Source: Sodiomyces alkalinus F11
Taxonomy: Eukaryota; Ascomycota; Sordariomycetes; Glomerellales; Plectosphaerellaceae
Assembly (NCBI RefSeq): GCF_003711515.1
Contig: NW_021167080.1
Coordinates: 3,779,816-3,843,815 of the forward strand
Length of the DNA stretch: 64,000 bases
Direction of reading: 5' to 3'
A program made the translations under genes and the position numbers. Positions within the stretch are counted from its first letter, which is position 1. Each line of letters begins with the position of its first letter. Positions 25,222 through 37,765 of the stretch are shown here, piece by piece. Below the pieces are notes generated by a model, which was not told the DNA's origin, searched no databases, and saw only the letters and a program-made list of their open reading frames with translations.

Positions 25222-28000
25222 ATGGGTTTCAAAAGCTATTTCAAAGCCTCACCCGAGGCCGCAGCCCCGGCGGGATCCCAATCGAAGACCATGTCAGAAA
25301 AACCCCCAGATCGCATGGGCCGGAACGATATGGAGCTGCAACCTCCTACCCCAAGATACAGCTCTCGCCGACAGTCCCTTTCCGGCCGTTCAACAAGATC
25401 CCTTGGCAGCTCCATGTTTCTGGATGACATTAAACACGAAGTCATGGTTAATTACCTGTACCAGCAGCAATGCTCTCACCTCTGGGTCAGCGATGGCTCT
25501 GGCGAAGTCGAGGGTGTTCTGTTGCGTAAAATGAGGGGCACCTACATGGCTTGCCCGCCGGCTCTTGCCAATTCCCCCTTTGGCCGCGCCGCTGCTGCTC
25601 TCAACGTCCAGGTACGTCCCTTTCAAACCGCTTGCATAAGGTAGTGGCCTCCTCGCGACTAACGGACCTCCCTAGTGCGCCATGACCGTCAACTCCCGAG
25701 TCATCAAGACGTTCCTGCAATGGCAGCCCGACGCGGTGGACGTCCCCTTGATGAATGGTCTCCGTGTTCAGATTTTACCTACCATCGAAGATCTGGCCCG
25801 TGCCAGGAAGCATCAGTTTGCCGCCTTTGTCGCCTCGGAAGGCCTCCTCATTGTTTGGGACGACGATGCCCTTCACCTGGTCCCGCGCGCCAAAGCTATC
25901 GAGTCTGAGCTCATGCAGCTCGTGTGGAACTCGGGCAACGAAGAGGAGGATGGCGAGGAGAAGAAAGGCCCCGCAGTGGCCGAGTACGAGGTCGACGAGG
26001 AGAGCGGCGAGATTAAACCCGAAAACCGGCCCGTTCATCTCTTGAATACCATCCTTGTCACCTTCACTCTCATCCTCGTCACCGTCACCCTCGGAGCCGC
26101 CTGGAGGCAACTGGCTCTCCAGACAACCGTCGACGGCGAGTTCACCCGCTTGGCTCTGGTTGCTCTCTTCCCGCTCCAGATCTTCTTCACCCTCTTCTTC
26201 GCCCAGGTCATCGTCGGTTGCCTGGCCCAGATCTTCGGCCCCATTCGTCAATTGACCATAAACTCCAAATTCTTCTCGGCCCGCCCGCCTCCTCGGCTCC
26301 GAGGAGACGTGCTGCCACACCTCACCGTCCAATGCCCCGTCTACAAGGAGGGCCTCCAGGGTGTCATCGCTCCGACCGTGAAATCCATCAAGCAGGCCAT
26401 GTCGACCTATGAGCTCCAGGGCGGCTCTGCCAACATGTTCGTCAACGACGACGGTCTCCAGCTTCTCTCGGAGGAAGACCGCCGCGCTCGCATTGAGTTC
26501 TACGCTGACCACAACATCGGCTGGGTTGCCCGGCCGAAACACGGCGTGGATGGTTTCATCCGAGGTGGCAAATTCAAGAAGGCTTCGAACATGAACTACG
26601 CTCTGATGCTCTCCTGTCTCGTGGAGGAAAAGCTGCAGGTTATTGAGCGCCACCCCGAGTGGACCCAACACGACGAGGCGCTGGCCTACGAGGAAGCTCT
26701 GAAGGAAGCCCTCAAGGAGAATCCCAAGGCTTGGGCTGACGGCAACATTCGCGTAGGCGATTACATCCTCATCATTGACTCGGACACTCGGATTCCCGCC
26801 GACTGTCTCCTCGATGCTGTATCCGAGATGGAGCAGTCACCGGAGGTTGGTATCTTGCAGTTCTCTTCTGGCGTTATGCAGGTCACCAACAGCTATTTCG
26901 AAAACGGAATCACCTTCTTCACCAACCTCATCTACACGGCCATCCGTTACACTGTTGCCAACGGTGACGTCGCTCCTTTCGTCGGCCACAATGCCATCCT
27001 GCGATGGAGCGCCATCCAGCAGGTCGGCTACGTCGACCACGACGGGTACGAGAAGTTCTGGTCCGAATCGCACGTGTCTGAGGATTTCGACATGTCCCTC
27101 CGTCTTCAGTGCAATGGCTACACCATCCGATTGTCGGCATGGGCCAACGACGGTTTCAAGGAAGGCGTGTCTCTTACCGTGTACGATGAACTGGCTCGGT
27201 GGGAGAAGTACGCATATGGATGCAACGAACTGCTCTTTAACCCGATCCGCACCTGGCTTTGGCGCGGGCCCTTCACTCCGTTGTTCCGCAGGTTCCTCTT
27301 CAGCAACATCCGCTTCACCTCGAAGATCACCATCGTCTCGTATATCGGCACATATTATGCTATCGGCGCTGCGTGGATCATGACGTCCGTCAACTATTTC
27401 CTCATAGGCTGGTTCAACGGTTATCTCGACCAATACTACATCGACTCGTGGAGGGTGTGGTTCTCCATTGTCATCGTCTTCAACGGTCTTGGCAACGTCT
27501 CCCTGGCCGTCATGCGGTATCGCATCGGCGAAAGGGGCCTGCTGAAGTCCCTTTTCGAGAACTTTATGTGGATGTTCATGCTAGCCATTTTCTTCGGTGG
27601 TCTCAGCCTGCATATCAGCCAGGCCCTGCTGGCGCATATGTTCGAAATCAACATGACGTGGGGTGCGACGTCAAAAGAGGCCGAATTCTCGAATTTCTTC
27701 ATCGAAGTACCCAAAGTGTTGAAGAAGGTGAGTCTCTCCTTGACCCCGGCGGCGTTCCGACGGGCCCAGGGCTCGCATTTGGTGATTCTAGAGCACTAAC
27801 GTTGAACTTAGTTCAAATTCTCCATGATGTTTTCGCTCATCTTCATCGTCGGCATGATCATTTTGGCTGTTGCGCCTTTCGTTCCCCATGCCTGGCGAAT
27901 CCAGGATTTCGTGGCTATCCTGCCCATGTCCATGGTCGCTGGCAGCCACTTCCTGCTCCCCATCGCCCTTAATCCCGCCCTCATGACCTTCTCGTGGTAA
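25222..28000 (+). CDS. Family 2 glycosyltransferase, ZtGT2/CPS-1 type polysaccharide synthase
   Basis: Processive membrane glycosyltransferase likely to make a surface polysaccharide. Three exons, 25222-25611, 25676-27727 and 27812-28000, all phase 0 with donors GTACGT and GTGAGT and acceptors CCTAG and CTTAG (branch point CACTAAC), give 876 residues. Two membrane spans lie before the catalytic domain (around LLNTILVTFTLILVTVTLG and FPLQIFFTLFFAQVIVG), with more after it. GT2 motifs: VNDDG, the Asp498-Ser-Asp500 of IIDSDTR, Glu599-Asp600 in SEDFDMSL, and Arg638-Trp639 in LARWEKYAYG in place of the usual Q-x-x-R-W. This pattern and the 130-residue N-terminal exon match the conserved fungal type 2 GT described in Zymoseptoria and Fusarium (needed for hyphal growth on solid surfaces) and Neurospora CPS-1. 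The product polysaccharide is unknown. Confidence 0.85.
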
Positions 28001-29198
28001 ACGTCGGCTATCATTACATTCTTTTACCGAGTGTCCCGTCATACTCTTCTTTTTGATCAGCTTTCATAATTTCCTTTCTTTTTCGCCGTTTGCGCGAATC
28101 TTCGCCTACACGTCACGGATATGTGTGTAACCGCACGATATATATAGACTTTGGACATTCGAGGAGCTTGTCTGCGGAGGTCACCAAGATTCCCGACTTG
28201 GGCCTTGCGAGCAGGCATGACGGCATGAAGCGGAAATGTCGTGCGGCCTACCTATTTGCGCGACCTGTTCGGGCGTATATATGACAGTACGCGGATTGGG
28301 CCTCTATTTAAAGATTTCCTTTACCACGAGGAGCTCGGGGGGAGCTGGAGTTAAGGGGTTTGGGGTTCAGAATACGGATAACTTGCCCGCTGATAGCCTA
28401 GGATATAGGGGTTGTGAGCTATGCTGCCGAGGCAAACAAGGGTGGACTCGAGAAATTCGGTCCTCACCCCAGCCAGCTGTAATGTCTTTTTGTTCACTGG
28501 CAGGCAAGGTAGAATGCAGGAAACATAATGACAACAGAGATCGCACGTACTTCCACATATACTTGGCATTAATCGCATGTGTTATTTGGTCAGCATGTCG
28601 TGTCAGCATGACTGTCAAAGGCTTGCCCGTTTGACTCCGTTCTTTTGCCTCATCACCAGGAGATGGACAGGATCGGCCATTACAATCTTAGGAGTATGAA
28701 AAGCTGTTTGACTCGAGTTAAGTGATTCTGGACGGCTCCAGTCAAGGAAAGGAAGAAAAGAAAGAAGAAAAAAAGCGTGTTCCTAACCACCTGTCTATGC
28801 TAAAACGCCTCTATAACCAGACTTTTTCTTGTGCCTTCTTCTTCGTCGTCTCTGTCTACAGCTCTGTCTATACCATCGCCCAAGGCTCATGCATCCAGGC
28901 GACCCTTCAGACCCAAGGCCAACAAGGGAAATGACATTATGCCTCCCCTAACTCGTCATTCAAATCATCACACGCGGCAACTCTCCAGGGTCAAATCTCA
29001 CTGTCCGAAGGAAAGAGCAAAACGACAAAAGACCATCCCGCATGAAATCACAAGATCCGCCCTCGGTTGGCCCATGTTTGGCCCAAGGTATCTTTCCCAT
29101 TCAGAAAGGAAGGGGTAAAGAGAAATGGAAAAGAAGAAAAGGCGAGCCTTTAGGACAAAGGAAACATGTGACTTTGTCTCTTTCTTCTCTCTTCTTCT
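28001..29198. other. Intergenic, convergent 3' ends
   Basis: About 1.2 kb between the stops of the GT2 and NEW1-like genes. There is an A/G-rich tract at about 28745-28775. No coding exon or RNA gene is seen. Confidence 0.55.
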
Positions 29199-32100
29199 TT
29201 AGTCCTCATCATCGGTGTCAGGGGGGTGCGGCGTGCCCTTGGGGCTGTTCAGCCACTCAATGTGACGCAGGCGCCGGCGGACCTCCTGCTCCTTGAGATC
29301 CTTCTTGGTCTTCTTGCGCTTCTTCTTGGCCTTGAACTTGAGCTCGCCGGCGTCCTCGGCGCCCGAGTTGACGGCACTAGAGACGGTGCTGGGGGCGGTG
29401 GAGTTGACGGTGCTGGGGATGGCGGAGGCGGGGCGGCTGGTTCCGTTGAGCGGGGAGGGGCAGGAGTCCTCGAAGCGGTCGAGGTGGATGGCGGAGGTGG
29501 TGCGGAGGGCGACGCGGCCGTCGTTGACGAGCCACTGCTCGGAGCACAGGGCGCCGACGAACTCCTCGTTGTGGGAGATGAGGATGACGCCGCCCTTGAA
29601 GTCGCGGATGGCGACGGCGAGACCGCCGAGGGAGTCGCGGTCGAGGAAGTTGGTGGGCTCGTCCAGCACGAGGAGGTGCGGGTTGTTCCACATGGCGCCC
29701 GCGAGCACGACCTTGACCTTCTGCCCGCCCGAGAGCGAGCCGATCTCGTTGTGGTTGGCGATCTCCGGGTCGAGACCCAGGTCGAGGAAGTGCTTCGAGA
29801 TGACGCTGGGTTGCAGTTCGCGGTAGCCCAGGCCTTCGCGGGAGGCTTCGTGGTCGTCGAACTCCTGGACGAGCTTGGAGAAGCCCCAGTCTTCGAGCGT
29901 CTCCCGCGAAACCTGGCTGTTGTGCTTGGGGAGCCAGTTGCGCCATTTTCTGTTCGCCTCAAGTCAGCATCCATGCTATCTGCTATTCTGGAAAACGCCC
30001 TGACAGGACATCGGGCAGCGGGAAGGGGGGGGGTGGGGGGAAAGGAGGGAAGGAGGGAAGGAGGGAAGGAGGGAACGGAAAGTAACTTACACTTCGTATT
30101 GGAAGGTCTTCTTCCACTTCTGGCGACCAACAAGGGCTTCTACCTGGCGCGGCCCCTTGCCATCGCCGGGGTCTATCACCTTGTCCATCTGCTCCCTGTC
30201 CTTGGCCGAAAGAATGCGCGTCTGCTTGAGGAAAACTTCGCGGTCGTCGCCGTTGGCATATCGCCACTGCAGATATTGGTTGGGGGTCTTCTCCAAGTGC
30301 ATCTCGACGTGCTCGAGCGCGTGCTGCTTGATATAGCCGATACGTAGGTTAGGGTGCTTCTCGACCTTGCCCGTGGTGGGGATGGTCTCGCCGGTGAGGA
30401 GCTTGATCAGCGTCGACTTGCCGGCTCCGTTCGGGCCGATGATGGCAACGCGGGAGGACAGAGTGAGCTGGCAGGTAACGTCTGAGAGAGAAGGCTTCGT
30501 GGCGTTGGGATAGGTGTAAGAGACGTTGGACATGCGGAGGATGGTGCGGGTAAGCGACTTGACGCCGCTGAGGATGCCCGGGGGCGGGAACTTGAACTGG
30601 ACGTTAGAGGCCGAGAGGGTGTAATAGCTCTTTGCCTCGGGCCTGAGCTCGACGAATCTGGCCAGGTTGCCCTTGTAGTGGCCAAGTTTCTTGTTGGGCT
30701 CGTAGTGATAGATATCGGTGGTCACGTTGTCGAGGAAAGTCGAGTCGTGGGACACGATCAAGCTGGTGATGTCGGGATGGGTCTTGAGGTAGTTCTCGAG
30801 CCAGGCGATGTTGGCCACGTCCAGGTGATTCGTCGGTTCGTCCAGGAGGAGCACGTCGGCCTTCTTCAACATGGCGCGTGCCAAGGCAAGCTTCATCTTC
30901 CATCCACCGGAGAGCGAGCCCACTTGGTGGGATTGCCGGCCTTCAGGCCCAGAGGTGAAGCCGAATTCTGCCAAGACCTCGATGATCTTATCGCGTCCTT
31001 GCTCTGCGATCTCGGGGTCTTTTGACACAAACTCGAGAATGCTGATGTCGGCATCTTCGCCCTGGTTGTGCTCCACGTAGCACGTCCGGAGGACGTCCTG
31101 CGAAGGGAAACCCTCGAGCTTTCCGTTGGCAATGCTCCGCATCAGAGTGGACTTGCCGGCACCGTTCCTGCCGCACAAGCCATAGCGGTGGCCCTTGAGA
31201 AGCCTCAGGTTTGTGTGCGAGAGCAGAAGCATGCCTCCGTAGGCAAGGGAGAAGTCGGCATTGACAATCTCGACCTCGCCGTCGTCCTCTTTCTCTGGTA
31301 CACCGTGGCGCCGTTTATCCTCGTCGACATAGTGTTTCTGGACAGCGTCGGCGATGGCATCCTGAGACTGGGTGAACAACTCCAGATAAGGCGCAATCTT
31401 GCCAGCGGTCCTGCCGACGTAACGGTGGTTCACATCTTCAGCAACCATTTCGCACACATATGTCCGCGCAAGTTTGATCAATTCGGGCGGGCCGGAGAGA
31501 CCACCATTCTTCTTGATCTCGGGATCGAGAAGCTTGTCGACGTCACTGGAAGAAACGCGCTCGACAACATCCTTGTCGCTGCCCATGGCCTTGTCGATGA
31601 CGTCGAGAGCCCTCTTTGCCAGGTCTCGGACTTCGGGAAGGGAGGCTCGATCGTAAACGCCCTTGACACCGGGCTTCAGCTTGGGCAAGAAGGTGCGGGC
31701 CTCGATGGGATCGTGGACGAGCTTGGTGAGGTTCTCGACGACGACGACGGTCTGGCGCAGAACCTCTTGGGATGTGGTCGGGGTATTCAGGGATCGTTCG
31801 AGCAAGGGAGTCAGGAAGGCCAGGACGGGGGAGGTGACGACGGCGACGAAAGTGGTCTGGGAGAGGGCATGAATGGCCTTGCGGAGCGTCTCGGTGGAAG
31901 GCTGCTCCATGGTATCAATGAGGAGGGGTATCCGGGGCCCGACATCGTCGTTAGACAGCAGCCCGGTCAGGGAGGTCATGGTCTGAACGGCCTGCTTGGC
32001 GACTTCGGCCTTCATGTCGTGCATGCCTTCCTCGGCGAAGGGGATCAAGGCGGCGAGCTTGGTACCCATGGCGTCGCGGACGACGTCCTGCTCAGCGGCC

Positions 32101-32669
32101 TCCTCCTTGGTGGAGCCGACGACGAGCTTTGCCTTGTCTGCCATCTTTTGAAGCAGTTTGAAGGCGCCGACGGTGCCTTGCCACTTGCCCGTCTTCTTGG
32201 AAAGGTATCTGGTGAGAGCGGGGAGGAGGCCGACGACAAGGGCCTCGGCGGAGAGGTTGGCGAAGAGGGCATTGAGGCCATACTGAGCGGCGTCGCGGAC
32301 GACGGCTCCCTTGTCGGCGAGGGCATCGAGGGCGAGACTGACGAGGCCGCCGTCCTGGATCAGGAAAACGACCTCGCTGAGGCGCTGTTTGGCGGGGAAG
32401 CGTTCGAAGAGGGCGCCGAGGAGGTTCTGGGCGCTCTCGCGACGGAGGCCGCTTTTCTTGTCGGTCGCTGCCTTGCGGATCTCGGCAAGGATGCCATACT
32501 GGTGAAAGCCCAGGCAGCCGACCGAGTTGAGGAGGAGGTCGCAGAGGCCATATGCGGCTTCGATGGAGGCGTTGGAAGTCTGGGCGTTAAAGATGGTGTG
32601 GAGGAAGGCGGAGACGTCCTCCTGCGATGGGGGAGGCGCCGCGTCCTTGGATACCGCCAGAAGTGTCAT
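29199..32669 (-). CDS. ABCF ATPase of the NEW1/Elf1 (EF3-related) type
   Basis: Two exons, 32669-30091 and 29949-29199, across a 141-nt intron (donor GTAAGT, acceptor ACAG) give 1109 residues. Order: HEAT-like repeats (about 40-430), ABC1 with Walker A GRNGAGKST (about 498-507), signature LSGGWKMKLALARA and Walker B VLLLDEPTNHLD; ABC2 with Walker A GPNGAGKST (about 743), signature LSGGQKVKVVLAGA and LLVLDEPTNFLD; and a basic Lys-rich tail (KAKKKRKKTKKDLK). A chromodomain-like insert lies in ABC2 at about 850-880, and the intron falls inside it. The architecture is that of EF3. The N-terminal sequence and HEAT region match fungal NEW1-type proteins, which act in translation termination and recycling, and Elf1, linked to mRNA export. 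Unlike yeast New1 there is no Asn/Tyr-rich prion-like N-terminus. The start is the ATG at 32669; the frame is open upstream to 33074 but looks like leader. Confidence 0.85.
30041..30074 (+). repeat. Purine tandem repeat within the NEW1-like intron
   Basis: About four copies of the 8-bp unit GGGAAGGA on the plus strand, so the transcript carries a pyrimidine tract. It may help define the intron or form triplex DNA (inference). Confidence 0.7.
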
Positions 32670-34676
32670 GGTGGCCACCGGCGAGATGCTCTGAAATGAT
32701 GAAGGGGGAAGGAGAAGGGGAAGGGGAAGGGGAAGGGAAGGCGTCGCAACGCGAGCCAGATGGGTGTGGTCAAGCGAGCAGCGATCAAGGTAGGCGAGAA
32801 ATGTGCACACAGATGAAAATAAACAGAAGACTAAAGATTCTAGTTTGCGTGATTGACGTTGATCTCGGTCGTCGAGTCTCGTCTTCTCGAGTGAGTTCAA
32901 AGAGAAGAAGAGAACAAAAAAACGGGAGGGAGAGAGGGAGAAGAAAGCGGCGAGGGACTTTACAACCAACGGCGCCTTGGGTAGATAGGAAATATTATGG
33001 ATGGAACCCCGCCATCCAATCCTGTCCTCTATGTGAAATTTTTCGAGGGGTCCTCCTCCGTCTTTTCCCCCCATTCCTCTTTTTTTTTTCTCTGGCCTGA
33101 CGCTTTATCTTATCTTACTCTCTATCTTATCGAACAGATAACACTGCCAGACACCGGGAGCTTATTAATCCAATAATCTTGGTCTGTCAGCCAAAGGTGT
33201 TCAAAATTCAAAAATTCAAAGTCCGAAGTACGGAACGGACACTGTAAGCTTCTCTCGAGTGAGTGTCCGATGACAACCTTCAATGAACCGCAATCTACGG
33301 ATACTTCAACCGACTGTATGCCCTTCTCAGACCTAGACCGACAATTGGGCCCATAGCCATAGCAACAAGAAAATAACCAACCAAGTATATACACAATTCT
33401 GAACACCATTGAAAGCAAAGGATTCTGCCCTTGCGGAACGACATCCGGTAAAGGCAAATATCATGATGGAAGGATCTGATGGATGATCTCTACCCCAAGG
33501 CGGCTTATGAACTAATATTTCTCTGCCAAGGCAGTCGGACAAAATCAGCCTCGATCAAGACTTCTGACCAAACCTGATCGTCACTACCAAGCGCGCTGCC
33601 TGCAAGGGAAGATATAATGCCCATAAATTCTGGATCGTACCTCCAGTTTCCTCTCGACGTTTAATAGTAACAACACCAGTCCAATCTGTTCTATCAAGAT
33701 ATTTCGAGGGGGTTCAAGGAGCATCAGGAATTACAATCTCCACATTTGTCAATAACGACCCTGTTTAAGGACAGTACGAAGTAAGAAAAAGAAATGAGAA
33801 AAAAAGAAAGAAATCGGACCCTACTCTGCACTGTGCAGCCCCGAAGACAACGAGGTTTAGCCGGGCATCGGGGGTCTCCTTTCACAGTGTCAATAATTAC
33901 GTTTCAGGGGACCTTTGCAAACCCACTAGGCCCGAAGTACCGGGACTCCGCGCCAATCAAGCGTGTCATGTACGTCACTAGGCGGTCTAGCACTCGGTGA
34001 AGAGACATAGCAATTCGCACGTTGTATCTTAGGGACTGGCATGGGTCGCGTCCCCTGAAGGGGATGACATTGCACCGTGCGGATGGTGGGATGCAGAGCA
34101 GGTGGGCCGGTGAGCGTGGGGAGGTGGGAGGAGACACTCCACTGTAGCTCCCCGCTCCCCGCCCCCCACTGTGACACTGCAGCAACAAACAGTACAACGT
34201 ACGGAGTAATAGCACTTGGACCTTCTGTTTGTTCGGCAGCAAGCTGAGCACATCTCAACCCCTTCGTCTTTTCTCTCTTCCTTCCCCCACCCACCCCTTC
34301 CCACCCAGAATATTTCCTCCTTTTATAATTTTCTTTTCCCACTTATCCCTTCCGTTCTCAGCCTCTTCTATTTTGCTTTACCCCCTCAGTTTTTTTCGAG
34401 CGAATTGGGAAGGTATCTGGCGGTCAGGGCCTGGTCAGTTCTGTCTCTTCGTTCGAACAAACCTCACAACGACGACGAGAAGGTCAATCCACCGGCAGGG
34501 CAGTCAAATCATCTTGAAACGGGCTCGATGTTCCTAAAACGATACGGTTGATTCGCTACAACGTACTCTTCATCGAACTTTTCCAAGCCTGTCAGCTCGG
34601 AAGTTGCTGTCCCAAGTCTCCTACCTAATTGCTCCGAGACACACCGTCGTCCCCCTGGACACCACTCGTCTCGACC
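32670..34676. promoter_or_regulatory. Divergent promoter of the NEW1-like and GH3 genes
   Basis: About 2 kb, head to head. A GGGGAA hexamer repeat lies at about 32710-32738, just upstream of the NEW1-like start. TACGAAGTA is at 33775-33783 and GTACAACGTA at 34192-34201. The last 400 bp before the GH3 start are C/T-rich. No coding exon seen. Confidence 0.5.
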
Positions 34677-35644
34677 ATGGATCCGAGCAGCAAACGACTC
34701 CTGTCCGACGACGGCAGCAGACGTCGTCGCTCACAGGATTCAGACTCCGACATTGACGTGACCGAACACCTTAGGCCCAAGTCTACAGCGACATCTACAC
34801 AACCTGCCTTCCTCGGCGGCCCGCGGCCCGGTCCGTTTTCCTCGCTCCGCAGACCTTTCAAAGGCCGGTCCAGATGCTGTGTCATCGTCACCTGCGTCCT
34901 TCTCGGACTCTGGGCCATCCTCAGCGCCGGGGGTGCCGTTTTCTACACCAAGTACAAGGAGGCACCCCCCACCGGGGAGTCTCCCCCTTGGTACCCTGCT
35001 CCGAAGGGCGGCACCCTCAAATCCTGGGCCGATAGTTACAAGAAGGCCGCCGACATGGTCTCCCGCATGACTCTTCCCGAGAAAGTGAACATCACCACTG
35101 GCACCGGTTGGAGGATGGGTCTGGCCGTCGGCACCACCGGCCCGGCTCTGCACGTCGGCTTCCCTCAGCTGCAGCTTCAGGACGGCCCTCTCGGTATTCG
35201 CTTCGCCGACAACGCCACCGCTTGGCCGGCCGGTATTACCACCGGCGCCACCTTCAACAAGGAGCTCTTTTATCTGCGTGGGAAGGGTCACGGCCTCGAA
35301 ACCCGGCAGAAGGGCATCCACGTCCTCCTCGGCCCGTGTGTGGGCCCTCTCGGCCGTATGCCAGCCGGAGGCCGCAACTGGGAAGGTTTTGGCTCCGACC
35401 CCTACCTCCAGGGCATTGCTGCCGCCGAGACCATCAAGGGCGTCCAGGACCAGGGCGTCATGGCCACCATCAAGCATTTCGTTGCCAACGAACAGGAGCA
35501 TTTCCGCCAGAGTTGGGAGTGGGGCCTGCCCAACGCCCTCTCCGCCAACATCGATGACCGTACCCTCCATGAGCTCTACGCATGGCCCTTTGCTGACTCG
35601 ATCAGGGCCGGCGTGGCCAGGCAAGTCAATCCACTCCCATTCCT

Positions 35645-35677
<33 letters not shown>

Positions 35678-37646
35678 TGCTTTTCCCCCCTTTCTCGCTT
35701 ATCACGCACACCCCATGCTAACCGCGCTTTGGACTTTTAGTGTCATGTGCTCGTACAACATGGTCAACAACAGCTACGCCTGCGACAACTCCAAACTCAT
35801 GAACGGCATTCTCAAGGACGAGATGGGCTTCCAGGGTTTCGTCATGTCCGATTGGCTGGCCCAACGCTCTGGTGTCGGCAGTGCCCTGGCCGGCCTGGAC
35901 ATGACCATGCCCGGTGACGGTCTTTTTTGGGAAGATGGCAAGTCCCTCTGGGGCGGCGAGCTGTCGAGAGCCGTTCTCAACGGTTCCGTCCCCGTCGACA
36001 GGTTGAACGACATGGTCGTCCGTATCGTTGCGGCCTGGTATCAGCTCGGCCAGGACAACAAGGAACTCTACCCCGAGGAGCTGCCCAACTTCTCCTCGTG
36101 GACCAATGAAAAGATGGGCGTACTCGCCCCGGGTAGCAAGACGCCGCAGGAGGAATCTGAGGTCAACCAATACGTCCAGGTGCTGCTGCCTCATAAGGAC
36201 CTTGCTCGTCAGGTCGCTGCCGAAGGAACCGTCCTCTTGAAGAATGAGGGTGTTCTGCCTATCAGCAGGGACGGGCTGGTCGGCATCGAGCAGAAGAAGC
36301 TTCACGATGGCAAGCTCAAGGTCGGTGTTTTCGGAGAAGACGCTGGTCCCGGCAAAGGTCCCAACTACTGCAAAGACCGCGGTTGCAACCAGGGTACTCT
36401 GGCCGAGGGATGGGGCAGCGGGTCCGCCGAGTTTCCCTACCTCATCACGCCCGCTGAGTCCCTGAAGAGGGAGTTCGACGAGGACAAGGTGACCATCACC
36501 GAGCATCTGGACAACAAGCTCGACTACTACAAGAGAAACCCATCTGTTCTTGCGGAACAGGACATTTGCTTTGTCTTTGCCAACTCGGACGGCGGCGAGG
36601 GCTTCCTCGCTTGGGGCAGTGTCGGTGGCGACCGCAACGACCTTTCGCTGCAGAAGGGTGGGGACGACCTGATTGAACACGTCGTCGAGAAGTGTGGAAA
36701 TGGTAACGGAGACACCGTCGTCGTCATTCACTCCGTGGGCCCCGTTGATATGGAGCGCTGGATTGAGTTGCCCCGCGTGAAGGCCGTGCTGTACGCCAAC
36801 CTCCCCGGCCAAGAGAGCGGAGATGCGCTGGCGGAGCTCATCTTCGGCGACATGAACCCGAACGGCAAGCTGCCGTACACCATTGCCAAGTCGCTCAAGG
36901 ATTATGGCGAGGGGGGCCAGATTATGTATCTGCCCAACGGCGTCGTTCCCCAGCAAGACTTCAAGGAGGGCCTCTACATCGACTACCGCCACTTCGACAA
37001 GTACAATATCGAGCCCCGCTTCGAGTTCGGGTTCGGCCTGTCGTACACGACGTTTCAGTTCTCGAATGTCAAGGTCAAGTCTGTCAAGGACAAGTCGCCG
37101 CTTCCTTCGCCCCGGCCCGCCGCGAGCGCCGAGCCGCCCACCTTCGACGAGTCGATTCCCGATCCCGAGGAGGCCCTGTGGCCCTCCGATCTCCGCCGGC
37201 TGGAGCGGTACAACTATCCGTACCTCGACTCCGTCGACGACATCAAGCAGGACCCTTACCCGTACCCAGAGGGATACGATGTCGCTCAGGCCCTCTCCCA
37301 GGCGGGCGGCGACCAGGGCGGCAACCCCGACCTGTGGGAGACCTACGTGACCGTGACGGTCGACGTTACCAACACGGGTCCCGTGGCCGGGAAGGTGGTT
37401 CCCCAGCTTTACCTGTCGTACCCCGACACCGAGCCCGAGATTGACTTCCCGGTCCGCGTCCTCCGCGGGTTCGAGAAGTTCAACCTGGAGAAGGGCGAGA
37501 AGAAGAGCGTTTCGTTTGACCTGACGCGGAGGGACCTCAGCTACTGGGATGTCGTGCAGCAGAATTGGGTCATGGTTACTTCTGGACAGTACTCGTTTGC
37601 CGTCGGGCAGAGTTCAAGGGATCTGCCCGTTGTTGCCAAGTGGTAG
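34677..37646 (+). CDS. Membrane-anchored GH3 beta-glucosidase with a GC-AG intron
   Basis: Hydrolyses terminal beta-glucosyl residues. Exons 34677-35620 and 35741-37646 give 949 residues. The intron uses the rare but known donor AG|GCAAGT, a branch point GCTAAC and acceptor TTTTAG; splicing restores AGVASVMCSYNMVNN, the conserved GH3 segment around the active site. The nucleophile is Asp352 in GFVMSDW. A membrane span at about 67-90 (CCVIVTCVLLGLWAILSAGG) after a 65-residue charged tail makes it a type II protein, like fungal BglE-type enzymes. The GH3 N-domain, C-domain and fibronectin-like end (YVTVTVDVTNTGPVAGKVVP) are all present; an inserted Pro/Asp-rich segment lies around residues 760-840. 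The start is the ATG at 34677 (CGACCATGGAT); no earlier in-frame ATG exists. The intron is 120 nt without an in-frame stop, so retention would not break the frame. Confidence 0.9.
35646..35675 (+). repeat. Poly-C run of 30 in the GH3 intron
   Basis: Uninterrupted run of 30 C within the GC-AG intron. Length is likely variable and hard to sequence. Confidence 0.85.
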
Positions 37647-37729
37647 GCTGCGACCTGCGCCGTGATAAAATAAGTGAAGAAAAGTGTATTGGGGGCATGA
37701 AGACATTTATTTGAGTTGCTTCAAGGGGT

Positions 37730-37765
<36 letters not shown>

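Noticed and set aside
25775..26671. 298-codon antisense frame in the GT2 gene
   Set aside because: Opposite conserved GT2 motifs; no independent support.
31068..32699. 543-codon open frame antisense to the NEW1-like gene
   Set aside because: It lies wholly opposite a conserved ABCF coding sequence. GC-rich codon use leaves antisense frames open, and the product is Gly/Glu/Leu-rich without a domain.
35718..36992. 424-codon open frame antisense to the GH3 gene
   Set aside because: Complement of conserved GH3 sequence; no splice sites or motifs of its own.
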